Positions 57,933 to 64,000 of a DNA stretch of 64,000 bases are shown piece by piece. A program made the position numbers and the translations under genes. Under the pieces are notes generated by a model. It made no database searches. It worked only from the letters and a program-made list of their open reading frames with translations, and had not been told where the DNA came from. The stretch comes from Vicinamibacteria bacterium (lineage in GTDB: Bacteria; Acidobacteriota; Vicinamibacteria; Fen-336): positions 1 through 64,000 of the forward strand of contig JAMQGV010000018.1 of assembly GCA_025994075.1 (NCBI GenBank), written 5' to 3'. Numbering within the stretch: the stretch's first letter is position 1; each line of letters opens with the position of its first letter.

Positions 57933-59063
57933 CTATCCCGCGACCAGCGCCGCGGAGGGCTCGCTGGCCTCGCCGTCCCCGTCCGGCGGCAGCTCCGCCG
58001 CCAGCGCCCGGTTCTGCTCGAGCGCCTCGTCGAACGAGGCCGCCGCGATCAGCCGCTCGGCGATCGCGCGATGGGTCGTCTCGCGCCCGTCGCGCAGCAG
58101 CCGCTCCAGCGGCGCGAGGCCCTCGCCCTGCGGCAGTCGCGTCTGCAGGAGCGGGTGGCGGCGCGAGGCCTCGCCCCACTCCGCTTCCGGCAGCGGCCGG
58201 TAGCGGCAGAAGAAGCCGAGGTGCCACGGCAGCAGTTCGCCGATGCGGCGGTGCGCCGACGGCTTGTCGCCGAAGTACTCGCGCATGAAGCCGAGCAGCC
58301 GCCAGGTCATGAAGAGCCGCTCTTCGGGGTCCGGAAAGATCTCTCGCCGCTCGCGGATCTCGCGGAACAGCCACGGCTTGATCAGCGCGCCGCGGCCCAG
58401 CATCAGCGCCGACACCCCGGTGCGCTGCCAGCGCTCGTGGGCCTCGTAGTGGGTGAGCACGTCGCCGTTGCCGATCACCGGCACCGAGCGCTCGGACGCG
58501 ACCCTCGCGATCGCGTCCCAGTTGGCGGCCTTCTGGTAGCGCTGCTCGCGGAAGCGGCCGTGGACGCCGATCGCCGCGGCGCCCGCCTCTTCGCAGGCCT
58601 TCGCGACCTCGGACACGTTCTCGCCCTTGGCCTCGCTCCAGCCCAGCCGCAGCTTGACGGTGACCGGCACGTCGACGGCCTTCACCATCTCCGTCACGAC
58701 GCGCGCCAGCAGCGTCGGCTTGCGCAGCAGGCTGGCGCCCAGGCCCTTGCGGGTGATGGCGTCGATCGGGCAGCCGCAGTTGAGGTCGACGAAGCGGGCG
58801 CCGCGCGAGGCCGCGAGGCGCGCGCCTTCGGCCGCGGTCTCCGGCTTGCGGTCGGCGAGCTGCACGCCGAAGAACGGCTCGGACGGGTGCGAGCGCAGCA
58901 GCGCGAACTCGGCGGGCGAGTTCGACAGCAGGTTCTTGACGACTGCCATCTCGGACGTCGTGACCTCGGCGCCGAGCTCGACCACCAGCCGCCGGAACGC
59001 GGCGTGCCCGCCGCGGGTCAGCGGCGCGAGCACGACCTTGCCGGCGAAAGGGGATTCAGTCAT
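57933..59063 (-). CDS. dus: tRNA-dihydrouridine synthase
   Basis: 376 residues, FMN-dependent TIM barrel. Motifs are VVLAPLTRGGHAAFRRL, the catalytic cysteine in FVDLNCGCPIDAITRKGLGASLL, VKLRLGW, GVHGR and VPVIGNGDVLTHYEAHE. It reduces specific uridines in tRNA. LNCGCPID is closer to the Dus3-like branch than to DusA/B/C, but the exact uridine cannot be told. The ATG at 59063 has no Shine-Dalgarno site and TACAAT lies 9 bases upstream. It is first in the operon with the hydroxyproline-dehydrogenase-like genes. Confidence 0.93.
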   Translation of the reverse strand: MTESPFAGKVVLAPLTRGGHAAFRRLVVELGAEVTTSEMAVVKNLLSNSPAEFALLRSHPSEPFFGVQLADRKPETAAEGARLAASRGARFVDLNCGCPIDAITRKGLGASLLRKPTLLARVVTEMVKAVDVPVTVKLRLGWSEAKGENVSEVAKACEEAGAAAIGVHGRFREQRYQKAANWDAIARVASERSVPVIGNGDVLTHYEAHERWQRTGVSALMLGRGALIKPWLFREIRERREIFPDPEERLFMTWRLLGFMREYFGDKPSAHRRIGELLPWHLGFFCRYRPLPEAEWGEASRRHPLLQTRLPQGEGLAPLERLLRDGRETTHRAIAERLIAAASFDEALEQNRALAAELPPDGDGEASEPSAALVAG

Positions 59064-59072
59064 GAGCGCGCG

Positions 59073-59078
59073 ATTGTA
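59073..59078 (-). promoter_or_regulatory. -10 element (TACAAT) of the dus operon
   Basis: TACAAT on the minus strand, five of six consensus bases, 9 bases before ATG 59063. No Shine-Dalgarno follows, so the transcript is probably leaderless. Confidence 0.5.
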
Positions 59079-59248
59079 GCGTCGGCCCGTCGCCCGTTTG
59101 CGGAACTCCGGAACGGGTTCCCTGCCGGTTGGCCTAAATCGGAAACAATGCCCGGCAACTGTTCCCGTCAAAAGGTCGCCAACTCATTGATCAAGAGACA
59201 GTTAACTAGGACTGCGTAACTGGCCTTCGGCCTGCTCTAGCAGCGGGC

Positions 59249-59941
59249 ATGAAGAACCTGGGCACGATCCTGATGGCGGCGGCGGTGAGCGGCGTGTTCA
59301 GCACCCCGGCGCAGGCGGCGGGTTGCCTGACGGTCGAGGCCGGCCGCTTCCAGTTCGTGCTCTACGAGTGCGACGAGAAGGTTTCGAAGTCCGACGCGAA
59401 GAAGGCCGAGAGCTTCCTGGCCGAGACCGAGCAGGCGCTGGGCGTCACGGTCGCCAAGGTCGAGTACCACAAGGTGGCGCTGCCGGCCCAGGTCGACGCG
59501 CTGACCGGCGTCTACGGCGAGGGCGTCACGCTGCCGAAGACGGGCCAGATCTTCTCGACCCGCACCTTCCACGCCCACGAGCTGGTCCACCGCGCGGCGA
59601 TCGAGCTGGGCGACCCGGGCCGCTTCTTCCACGAAGGCCTGGCGCTGGCGCTGGCGCCGGAGAAGGGCTGGACGGTCAAGGACATGCAGAAGCGCGCGAA
59701 GTCGGTCCTGGCCCGCAAGCCGGTGGGCGACTTCGTCAAGAACTTCGAGCGGATGGAGCAGGGCGACGCGTACGCGGTCGCCGGCGCGTTCGTCTCCGAC
59801 CTGATCGCCAAGCACGGCGTCGAGCGCGTCGCCGAGCTGTTCCGCCGCGCCGGCCGCTCCAAGAACGCGGACGGCGCCTTCGTCGCGGTGTTCGGCACGA
59901 CGCTCGACGCGGCGACGACGGCCTGGGCGCAGGCGCTCTAG
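59249..59941 (+). CDS. Secreted HExxH putative metallopeptidase
   Basis: 230 residues with a signal peptide (ILMAAAVSGVFSTPAQAA). The zinc site is HELVH in TFHAHELVHRAAIELGD, and FFHEGLALAL eighteen or so residues later gives the third ligand Glu, as in peptidase MA-like gluzincins. I do not recognise a named family. Two cysteines (GCLTVEAG...YECDE) could form a disulfide in the periplasm. The 185-base region upstream of it is divergent from dus and holds small palindromes (59222-59232, 59232-59243) just before the start; no clear Shine-Dalgarno site is visible. Confidence 0.75.
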   Translation: MKNLGTILMAAAVSGVFSTPAQAAGCLTVEAGRFQFVLYECDEKVSKSDAKKAESFLAETEQALGVTVAKVEYHKVALPAQVDALTGVYGEGVTLPKTGQIFSTRTFHAHELVHRAAIELGDPGRFFHEGLALALAPEKGWTVKDMQKRAKSVLARKPVGDFVKNFERMEQGDAYAVAGAFVSDLIAKHGVERVAELFRRAGRSKNADGAFVAVFGTTLDAATTAWAQAL

Positions 59942-60022
59942 TCTTGGACGGGCGTACCGGGCACAGCGGAGATCAGGATCTCACAGAAAACACGTGGGTT
60001 GCGCTTTGCAATGAATATGGAA

Positions 60023-60051
60023 TTGACTTTCAGAATCAAAATTGAGACGAT
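60023..60051 (+). promoter_or_regulatory. Possible promoter of the TonB-dependent receptor in an A/T-rich patch
   Basis: TTGACT (60023-60028), 17-base spacer, weak -10 GACGAT (60046-60051). It lies in an A/T-rich patch (about 59985-60047) that stands out in this GC-rich DNA. An iron regulator could bind here, but I see no convincing Fur box. Confidence 0.3.
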
Positions 60052-60098
60052 CCCGCGCCGAATCCCGCCTGGGGTTCTCGCGAGGAGGTCGCCACGAA

Positions 60099-62477
60099 AT
60101 GACAGCGTTCCGAAGCCGCATCCGCACCTGCATCTACGTCCTGATTCCCCTTCTGGCGCTGGCCTTCACCGGGACGGCCGCGGCCGACCACTCCGTGGCG
60201 GGCCACGTAGTCGACTCCACGGGCGGCGCCTTGCCCGGCGCGGTCGTCGAGATCGAGGCAGGGGGCAGCGCCCGCGAGGTCTTCGCCGACGAACGCGGCT
60301 CGTTCCGTTTCGCGGGCGTGCCCGCCGGCCGGGCGACCCTCGTGGCCCGGCTCGACGGGTTCGCCGCGCGCCGCGTGGAGTTCGTGATCGGGCCGGACAC
60401 GGGGGCGCTGCGGCTAGTGCTCGAGCCCGCCGGCTTCCGCCAGGAGGTGACCGTCACCGCGACCCGCGTCGAGACGCCGGTGACGGCGCTCGCCAACACG
60501 GTCACGCTCGTGGAGGCCGAGACGATCCAGGCGCGGACGGCGCTGAGCGACGACCTGCCCAGCCTGCTCGAGAGCGCCGTGCCGGGCTTCGGGCCCAGCC
60601 TCAAGAAGCTGACCGGGCGGGCCGAGACGCTGCGCGGCCGCAACCCGCTCTACACGATCAACGGGGTGCCGCAGCACACGCCCTTGCGCGATGGCGAGCG
60701 CGATGGCCACACGATCGACCTGGACTTCGTCGAGCGGGTCGAGGTGATCCACGGCTCCAACGCGATCCAGGGCATCGGCGCGACTGGTGGCGTCGTCAAC
60801 ATGGTGACCAAGGCGCCGCACGCGGACGGAAGCTGGACCCACGACGTGCGGCTCTCCGTGGGCAACGGCGACGGCTTCGAGGACCACGGCTGGTCGACCA
60901 AGGCCTCGTACCTGGTCGGGCGCCGCGTCGGTTCGTTCGATTTCGTTGCCGGCGCCTCGGCACACCTGCGCGGGCTCTTCTACGACGCCGAGGGCAACCC
61001 GGTCGGCCTGTACCCGACCCAGGGCGACATCATGGACTCGCGGGCCCGCAACCTCTACTTCAAGGGCGGCGTGGCGCTCGACGCCCAGCGCCGGCTGGAC
61101 CTGACGTTCAACGACTTCCGCCTCGCCCGCGACGGCGACTTCGTGGTCCGCAACGGCAACCGCGCGAGGGGCCTGCTGACCGGCACCGTCGAAGGCGATC
61201 CGCGGCCGACCACGGGCGACCCGGCCGAAAACGACGTCACCACCGCCTCGCTCGAGTACCGCGATCGCGACCTCGCGGGCGGCGAGTTCGTCGCCCAGGC
61301 CTACCTCTACGACTACTGGGCGCTCTTCGAGGGTGGCGCGTTCGGCACCTTCGCGCTGACCCCCGGCGGTCCGGCGTTCCTCGACCAGTCGGCGATCCGG
61401 AGCGACAAGCTCGGCCTCAAGCTCACCTATCAGTTGCCGCACGGCCGCCTCGCCGGGTTCACGCCCACCTTCGGCCTCGACCTCTCGCAGGACGAGAGCG
61501 CGCAGGTGCTGGCTCGCACCGACCGCGTGTGGGTGCCGGACACGCGGCTGCGGGCGGCGGCGCCGTTCGCGCAGGTGCAACGGGTGTTCGGCGACCGCCT
61601 GATCGTGAGCGGCGGCCTGCGCGTGGAACTGGCGCGGCTCCAGGTCGACGACTACACGACGCTGCCGTCGTCGCGCAGCACGTTCGTCGCAGGTGGCTCG
61701 CCTTCGTTCTCGCGGGCGCTGCCCAACGCCGGCGTCGTGTTCCACGCGACCGACCGCCTCTCGACCTACGCCTCGTGGTCGCAGGGCTTCACGATGCCCG
61801 ACGTCGGCCGCGTGCTGCGCGCGGTCAGCACGCCCGGGCTCTCGGTCGAGCGGCTCGTGGACGTGGAGCCGATCGTCACCGGCAACGCCGAGTTCGGCGT
61901 CGACTGGCGCAGCCGCCGCGTGCGCGCCCACGCGGCCTGGTACCGCTCGGGCTCCGACCGCGGCTCGATCCTCGACCCGACGCCCGAGGGCATCTTCAAC
62001 GTGCGCCGCGAGCCGACCCGGATCGAAGGCCTCGACGCGACGCTTGAGCTGGCGCCGGGCGAAGCCTGGCGGCTCGGCGGCAGCTTCGCCTGGCTGCGCG
62101 GGCGCTACGACACCAACGGCGACGGCGATCCCGACACGGATCTCGACGGCGCCAACCTCGGCCCCAACCGCCTCAACCTGTTCGCGTCGGCGACGCTGCC
62201 CGCGGGCCTCTCGGCCCGGCTCCAGGTCTCGCGGCTGCTGGACCGCGCGTTCCGCGGCCCGGCCGCGCAGGCGGGACGCGACTTCGAGGGCTACACGACG
62301 GCCGACCTCTCGGTCGCCGCGCAGACCGGCCTCGGCCGCTTCCGCCTCGGCGTCGAGAACCTGTTCGATCGCCAGTACGTGACCTACTTCTCGCAGACCG
62401 AGGCGTTCCTGCGCAACGACACCTACTTCGCGGGCCAGGGTCGCACGCTGAGCCTGGTCTTCGAGCGCCGCTTCTAG
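60099..62477 (+). CDS. TonB-dependent outer-membrane receptor
   Basis: 792 residues with a signal peptide. An N-terminal carboxypeptidase-regulatory-like domain (VAGHVVDSTGGALPGAVVEI) precedes the plug (VTVTATRVETP, LPSLLESAVPG, YTINGVPQ, VEVIHGSNAIQGIGATGGVVNMVTK) and a 22-strand-type barrel ending in RTLSLVFERRF with terminal Phe. It imports a siderophore, heme or other metal chelate using TonB energy. A PepSY-type iron-regulated membrane protein gene follows 8 bases later, favouring a ferric chelate. A GAGGAGGT site (60082-60089) fixes ATG 60099. Confidence 0.93.
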   Translation: MTAFRSRIRTCIYVLIPLLALAFTGTAAADHSVAGHVVDSTGGALPGAVVEIEAGGSAREVFADERGSFRFAGVPAGRATLVARLDGFAARRVEFVIGPDTGALRLVLEPAGFRQEVTVTATRVETPVTALANTVTLVEAETIQARTALSDDLPSLLESAVPGFGPSLKKLTGRAETLRGRNPLYTINGVPQHTPLRDGERDGHTIDLDFVERVEVIHGSNAIQGIGATGGVVNMVTKAPHADGSWTHDVRLSVGNGDGFEDHGWSTKASYLVGRRVGSFDFVAGASAHLRGLFYDAEGNPVGLYPTQGDIMDSRARNLYFKGGVALDAQRRLDLTFNDFRLARDGDFVVRNGNRARGLLTGTVEGDPRPTTGDPAENDVTTASLEYRDRDLAGGEFVAQAYLYDYWALFEGGAFGTFALTPGGPAFLDQSAIRSDKLGLKLTYQLPHGRLAGFTPTFGLDLSQDESAQVLARTDRVWVPDTRLRAAAPFAQVQRVFGDRLIVSGGLRVELARLQVDDYTTLPSSRSTFVAGGSPSFSRALPNAGVVFHATDRLSTYASWSQGFTMPDVGRVLRAVSTPGLSVERLVDVEPIVTGNAEFGVDWRSRRVRAHAAWYRSGSDRGSILDPTPEGIFNVRREPTRIEGLDATLELAPGEAWRLGGSFAWLRGRYDTNGDGDPDTDLDGANLGPNRLNLFASATLPAGLSARLQVSRLLDRAFRGPAAQAGRDFEGYTTADLSVAAQTGLGRFRLGVENLFDRQYVTYFSQTEAFLRNDTYFAGQGRTLSLVFERRF

Positions 62478-62485
62478 GATCGCCC

Positions 62486-63583
62486 GTGGAACTCCTGAGG
62501 CGGTTGCACCGGTGGGCGGGCCTCGCCGTCGGGTTCGTGCTCGGCGTCGTGGCCGCCTCGGGAGGCCTGCTGCTGTTCGAGGCGGACTACCACCGAGCCC
62601 GCCACCCGCGGCTCGCGGCGGCGGTCACGCCGGAGGAGCGCGCCGGCCGCGGCGACGCCCTGGAGCGTCTCTTCGCGCAGGTCCCGCCGGCCGAGGTGCG
62701 GGTCGTGCGCTTCCCGGACGACGGGCTGAACGGCTTCGAGCTGTGGCTCGCGGACGGTTCGCAGGCCCTCGCCGACCCGGTCACCGGCGCCCTGATCGAG
62801 CGCTGGACCTGGCGCGACAGCCTGCCCGGGTTCCTGTTCGAGCTGCACGCCCACCTGCTCGCGGGCCGGACGGGTCACGTCGTCAACGGCATCGTCGCCC
62901 TCGGCGGCGTGTTCTTCGCGCTGAGCGGTGTGATCCTGTGGTGGCCCGGACGGCGCAGCGGGTACCGCCTCCGCCGCGCCCTGCCGCGAGGGCTCGGCGG
63001 CGTCGAGTGGCTGCGCTCGCACGCGGCCTCGGGTCTCCTGCTGTCGGCGCCGCTGCTGCTGTTCGCCGCAACCGGCGCGGCGCTCGTCTTCAGCGCTCCC
63101 ACGGCGCGGGCGTTGAGCGCGCTCCTCGATCGCACCCCGCCGCGGGTTCCCGACGCCACGGTGTCGCTGCAGCCGCGGCCGTTCCGACCCTGGCGCGAGG
63201 TCGTGGCCGCGGCGGAGGCCGCCTTCGGCGCGGGCGAGGTCGTGATGCTCTCCCCGGGCCGCGGCGACGACGCGGCGGTGCGCGTGCGCAAGCGGCTGCC
63301 GGGGGAGTGGCATCCCAACGGGCGGAGCTGGGTGGTGATCGACCCGTACGAGGCGCGCGTGCTGCAGGCGATCGACGCCCGCGAGCAGGGCGCGGGAACC
63401 CGGCTGGCCCACGCGATCTACCCGGTCCACGCCGCGCGCGGCGCCGGCTCCGCGCTGTTCTTGCCCGCCATCCTGGGCGCGCTGGGCGGCGCCTGGCTGG
63501 CCGCCGGCGGGCTGGCGGCGTGGTGGCTGCGACGGCGCGCGAGTGAGATCGCGCACGCGGCCCGGGAGGGCGCGTCCCTATAA
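62486..63583 (+). CDS. PepSY-associated membrane protein, probable iron-chelate reductase partner
   Basis: 365 residues with four membrane helices: residues about 8-32, 130-155, 172-195 and 330-352. PepSY-like segments lie between them. Family marks are LRRLHRWAGLAVGFVLGVVAASGGLLLFE, ELHAHLLAGRTGHVVNGIVALGGVFFALSGVILWWP and RLAHAIYPVH. The conserved histidines on helices could bind heme. Such proteins accompany ferric-siderophore receptors and are thought to reduce or release the metal in the periplasm. It follows the TonB receptor by 8 bases. Its TAA stop is part of the TATAAT of the next gene. Confidence 0.88.
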   Translation: MELLRRLHRWAGLAVGFVLGVVAASGGLLLFEADYHRARHPRLAAAVTPEERAGRGDALERLFAQVPPAEVRVVRFPDDGLNGFELWLADGSQALADPVTGALIERWTWRDSLPGFLFELHAHLLAGRTGHVVNGIVALGGVFFALSGVILWWPGRRSGYRLRRALPRGLGGVEWLRSHAASGLLLSAPLLLFAATGAALVFSAPTARALSALLDRTPPRVPDATVSLQPRPFRPWREVVAAAEAAFGAGEVVMLSPGRGDDAAVRVRKRLPGEWHPNGRSWVVIDPYEARVLQAIDAREQGAGTRLAHAIYPVHAARGAGSALFLPAILGALGGAWLAAGGLAAWWLRRRASEIAHAAREGASL

Positions 63584-63584
63584 T
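63579..63584 (+). promoter_or_regulatory. Consensus -10 (TATAAT) for the downstream kinase gene
   Basis: A perfect TATAAT, which is rare in this GC-rich DNA, overlaps the PepSY stop codon and lies 15 bases before ATG 63600. No good -35 is visible. Confidence 0.45.
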
Positions 63585-63599
63585 CGCGAAGCCATCCCC

Positions 63600-64000
63600 A
63601 TGCTCCGCGCGCCGGGCAGCAGCGTCGGTCCGTTCGAGATCCTCGCCCACCTGGGCTCGGGCGGCATGGGCGAGGTCTACCGCGCGCGCGACCGGCGGCT
63701 GGGCCGCGAGGTCGCGGTCAAGCTGCTCCACGCCCAGGCCCGCACCGACCCCGAGCGCCTGGCTCGCTTCGAGCAGGAGGCGCGGGCGATGGGTGCCGTC
63801 AGCCACCCTGGCCTGCTCGCCGTCTACGACGTCGGCCACGACGGCGGCGTGCCCTACCTCGTCACGGAACTGCTGGAGGGCGAGACGCTGCGCGCGCGGC
63901 TCGAGCGCGGCGCGCTGCCGCTGCGCAAGGCGCTCGACTTCGCGCGACAGATCGCGCACGGGCTGGCCGCCGCCCACGAGCGCGGCGTCGTGCATCGCGA
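63600..64000 (+). CDS. Hanks-type Ser/Thr protein kinase (C-terminus beyond window)
   Basis: The first 133 residues only. The ATP-binding loop is LGSGGMGEVYRARD, the catalytic lysine is in VAVKLLH, and the window ends just as the catalytic loop begins (GVVHRD expected). The arrangement is close to the kinase domain of the gene at 30213, so a fused WD40 or TPR sensor region may follow outside the window. It probably has its own promoter (TATAAT at 63579). Confidence 0.92.
   Translation, partial: MLRAPGSSVGPFEILAHLGSGGMGEVYRARDRRLGREVAVKLLHAQARTDPERLARFEQEARAMGAVSHPGLLAVYDVGHDGGVPYLVTELLEGETLRARLERGALPLRKALDFARQIAHGLAAAHERGVVHR

Noticed and set aside
57931..58374. Upstream extension of the fused dehydrogenase frame
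   Set aside because: It overlaps the 3' end of dus in another frame and has no domain; GTG 57930 begins the Fer2 domain directly.
1..64000. CRISPR arrays, tRNA or rRNA genes, insertion sequences
   Set aside because: Scanning the gaps showed no regularly spaced repeats, no cloverleaf-like segments and no transposase or integrase; all gaps are about 200 bases or less.

Overview
This is one GC-rich (clearly above two-thirds G+C by eye), gene-dense bacterial segment with about 48 protein genes on both strands. I found no rRNA, tRNA, CRISPR array, insertion sequence or integrase, and no gap over about 200 bases. The gene content suggests a Gram-negative soil or sediment lineage, most likely Acidobacteriota or a neighbour. 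Pointers are Hanks-type Ser/Thr kinases fused to WD40 propellers, a TonB-dependent receptor with an N-terminal carboxypeptidase-regulatory-like domain, SpoIIE-type phosphatases, amidohydrolases, and a bacterial alpha-2-macroglobulin next to PbpC. The taxonomy is inference from gene content only.

Layout. 1-2136: a hybrid histidine kinase cut by the window edge. 2200-6877 (minus): a translationally coupled operon encoding an ACP-FAAL-acyltransferase fusion, a PLP dehydratase and an MtfA-like peptidase. 6938-9704: a small unknown protein, an SGNH hydrolase, HU, FtsB and a DUF6788-like protein with its own palindromic operator. 9828-11657: EVE protein, CutA and a methyltransferase. 11712-15832 (minus): a triple-GAF SpoIIE phosphatase coupled to two c-type cytochromes. 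15907-20934: M20 peptidase, amidohydrolase and a reverse-transsulfuration-like PLP pair. 21010-24879: a PAS/GAF/GGDEF/EAL protein and an Fe-S protein. 25058-29273: a DUF2167 protein, a zinc-ribbon membrane protein, a Tat-exported aldo/keto reductase and a serine-hydrolase-like protein that has lost its catalytic motifs. 29475-34676: a winged-helix/FHA regulator followed by a kinase-nSTAND-WD40 giant. 34788-37672: cytochrome, DJ-1/PfpI protein and an NADPH reductase divergent from an AraC regulator. 37730-45903: alpha-2-macroglobulin and PbpC. 45963-46714: antitoxin and PIN toxin. 46728-51287 (minus): GspC-like protein, a phospholipase/phosphodiesterase fusion and a DmpA-type peptidase. 51317-54812: HAMP-SpoIIE phosphatase, RNase III and a mini secretin-like protein. 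54834-55474: an overlapping small-protein/nucleotidyltransferase pair. 55481-59063 (minus): tRNA-dihydrouridine synthase, a fused amine dehydrogenase subunit and a DapA-like lyase. 59249-64000: a secreted HExxH protein, a TonB receptor with a PepSY membrane protein, and the start of another kinase.

Two organisational habits recur. First, stop and start codons overlap as GTGA or ATGA in almost every operon, pointing to translational coupling. Second, many first genes lack a Shine-Dalgarno sequence but carry a TAnnnT hexamer 6-10 bases before the start codon. That is the signature of leaderless transcription. Genes with a good GGAGG site instead have longer leaders. No single unit here is certainly a new system. 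The most unusual items are the ACP-FAAL-PlsC fusion, the phospholipase/phosphodiesterase fusion, the pseudo-beta-lactamase, the FHA/kinase/STAND locus and the overlapping leaderless divergent promoters.
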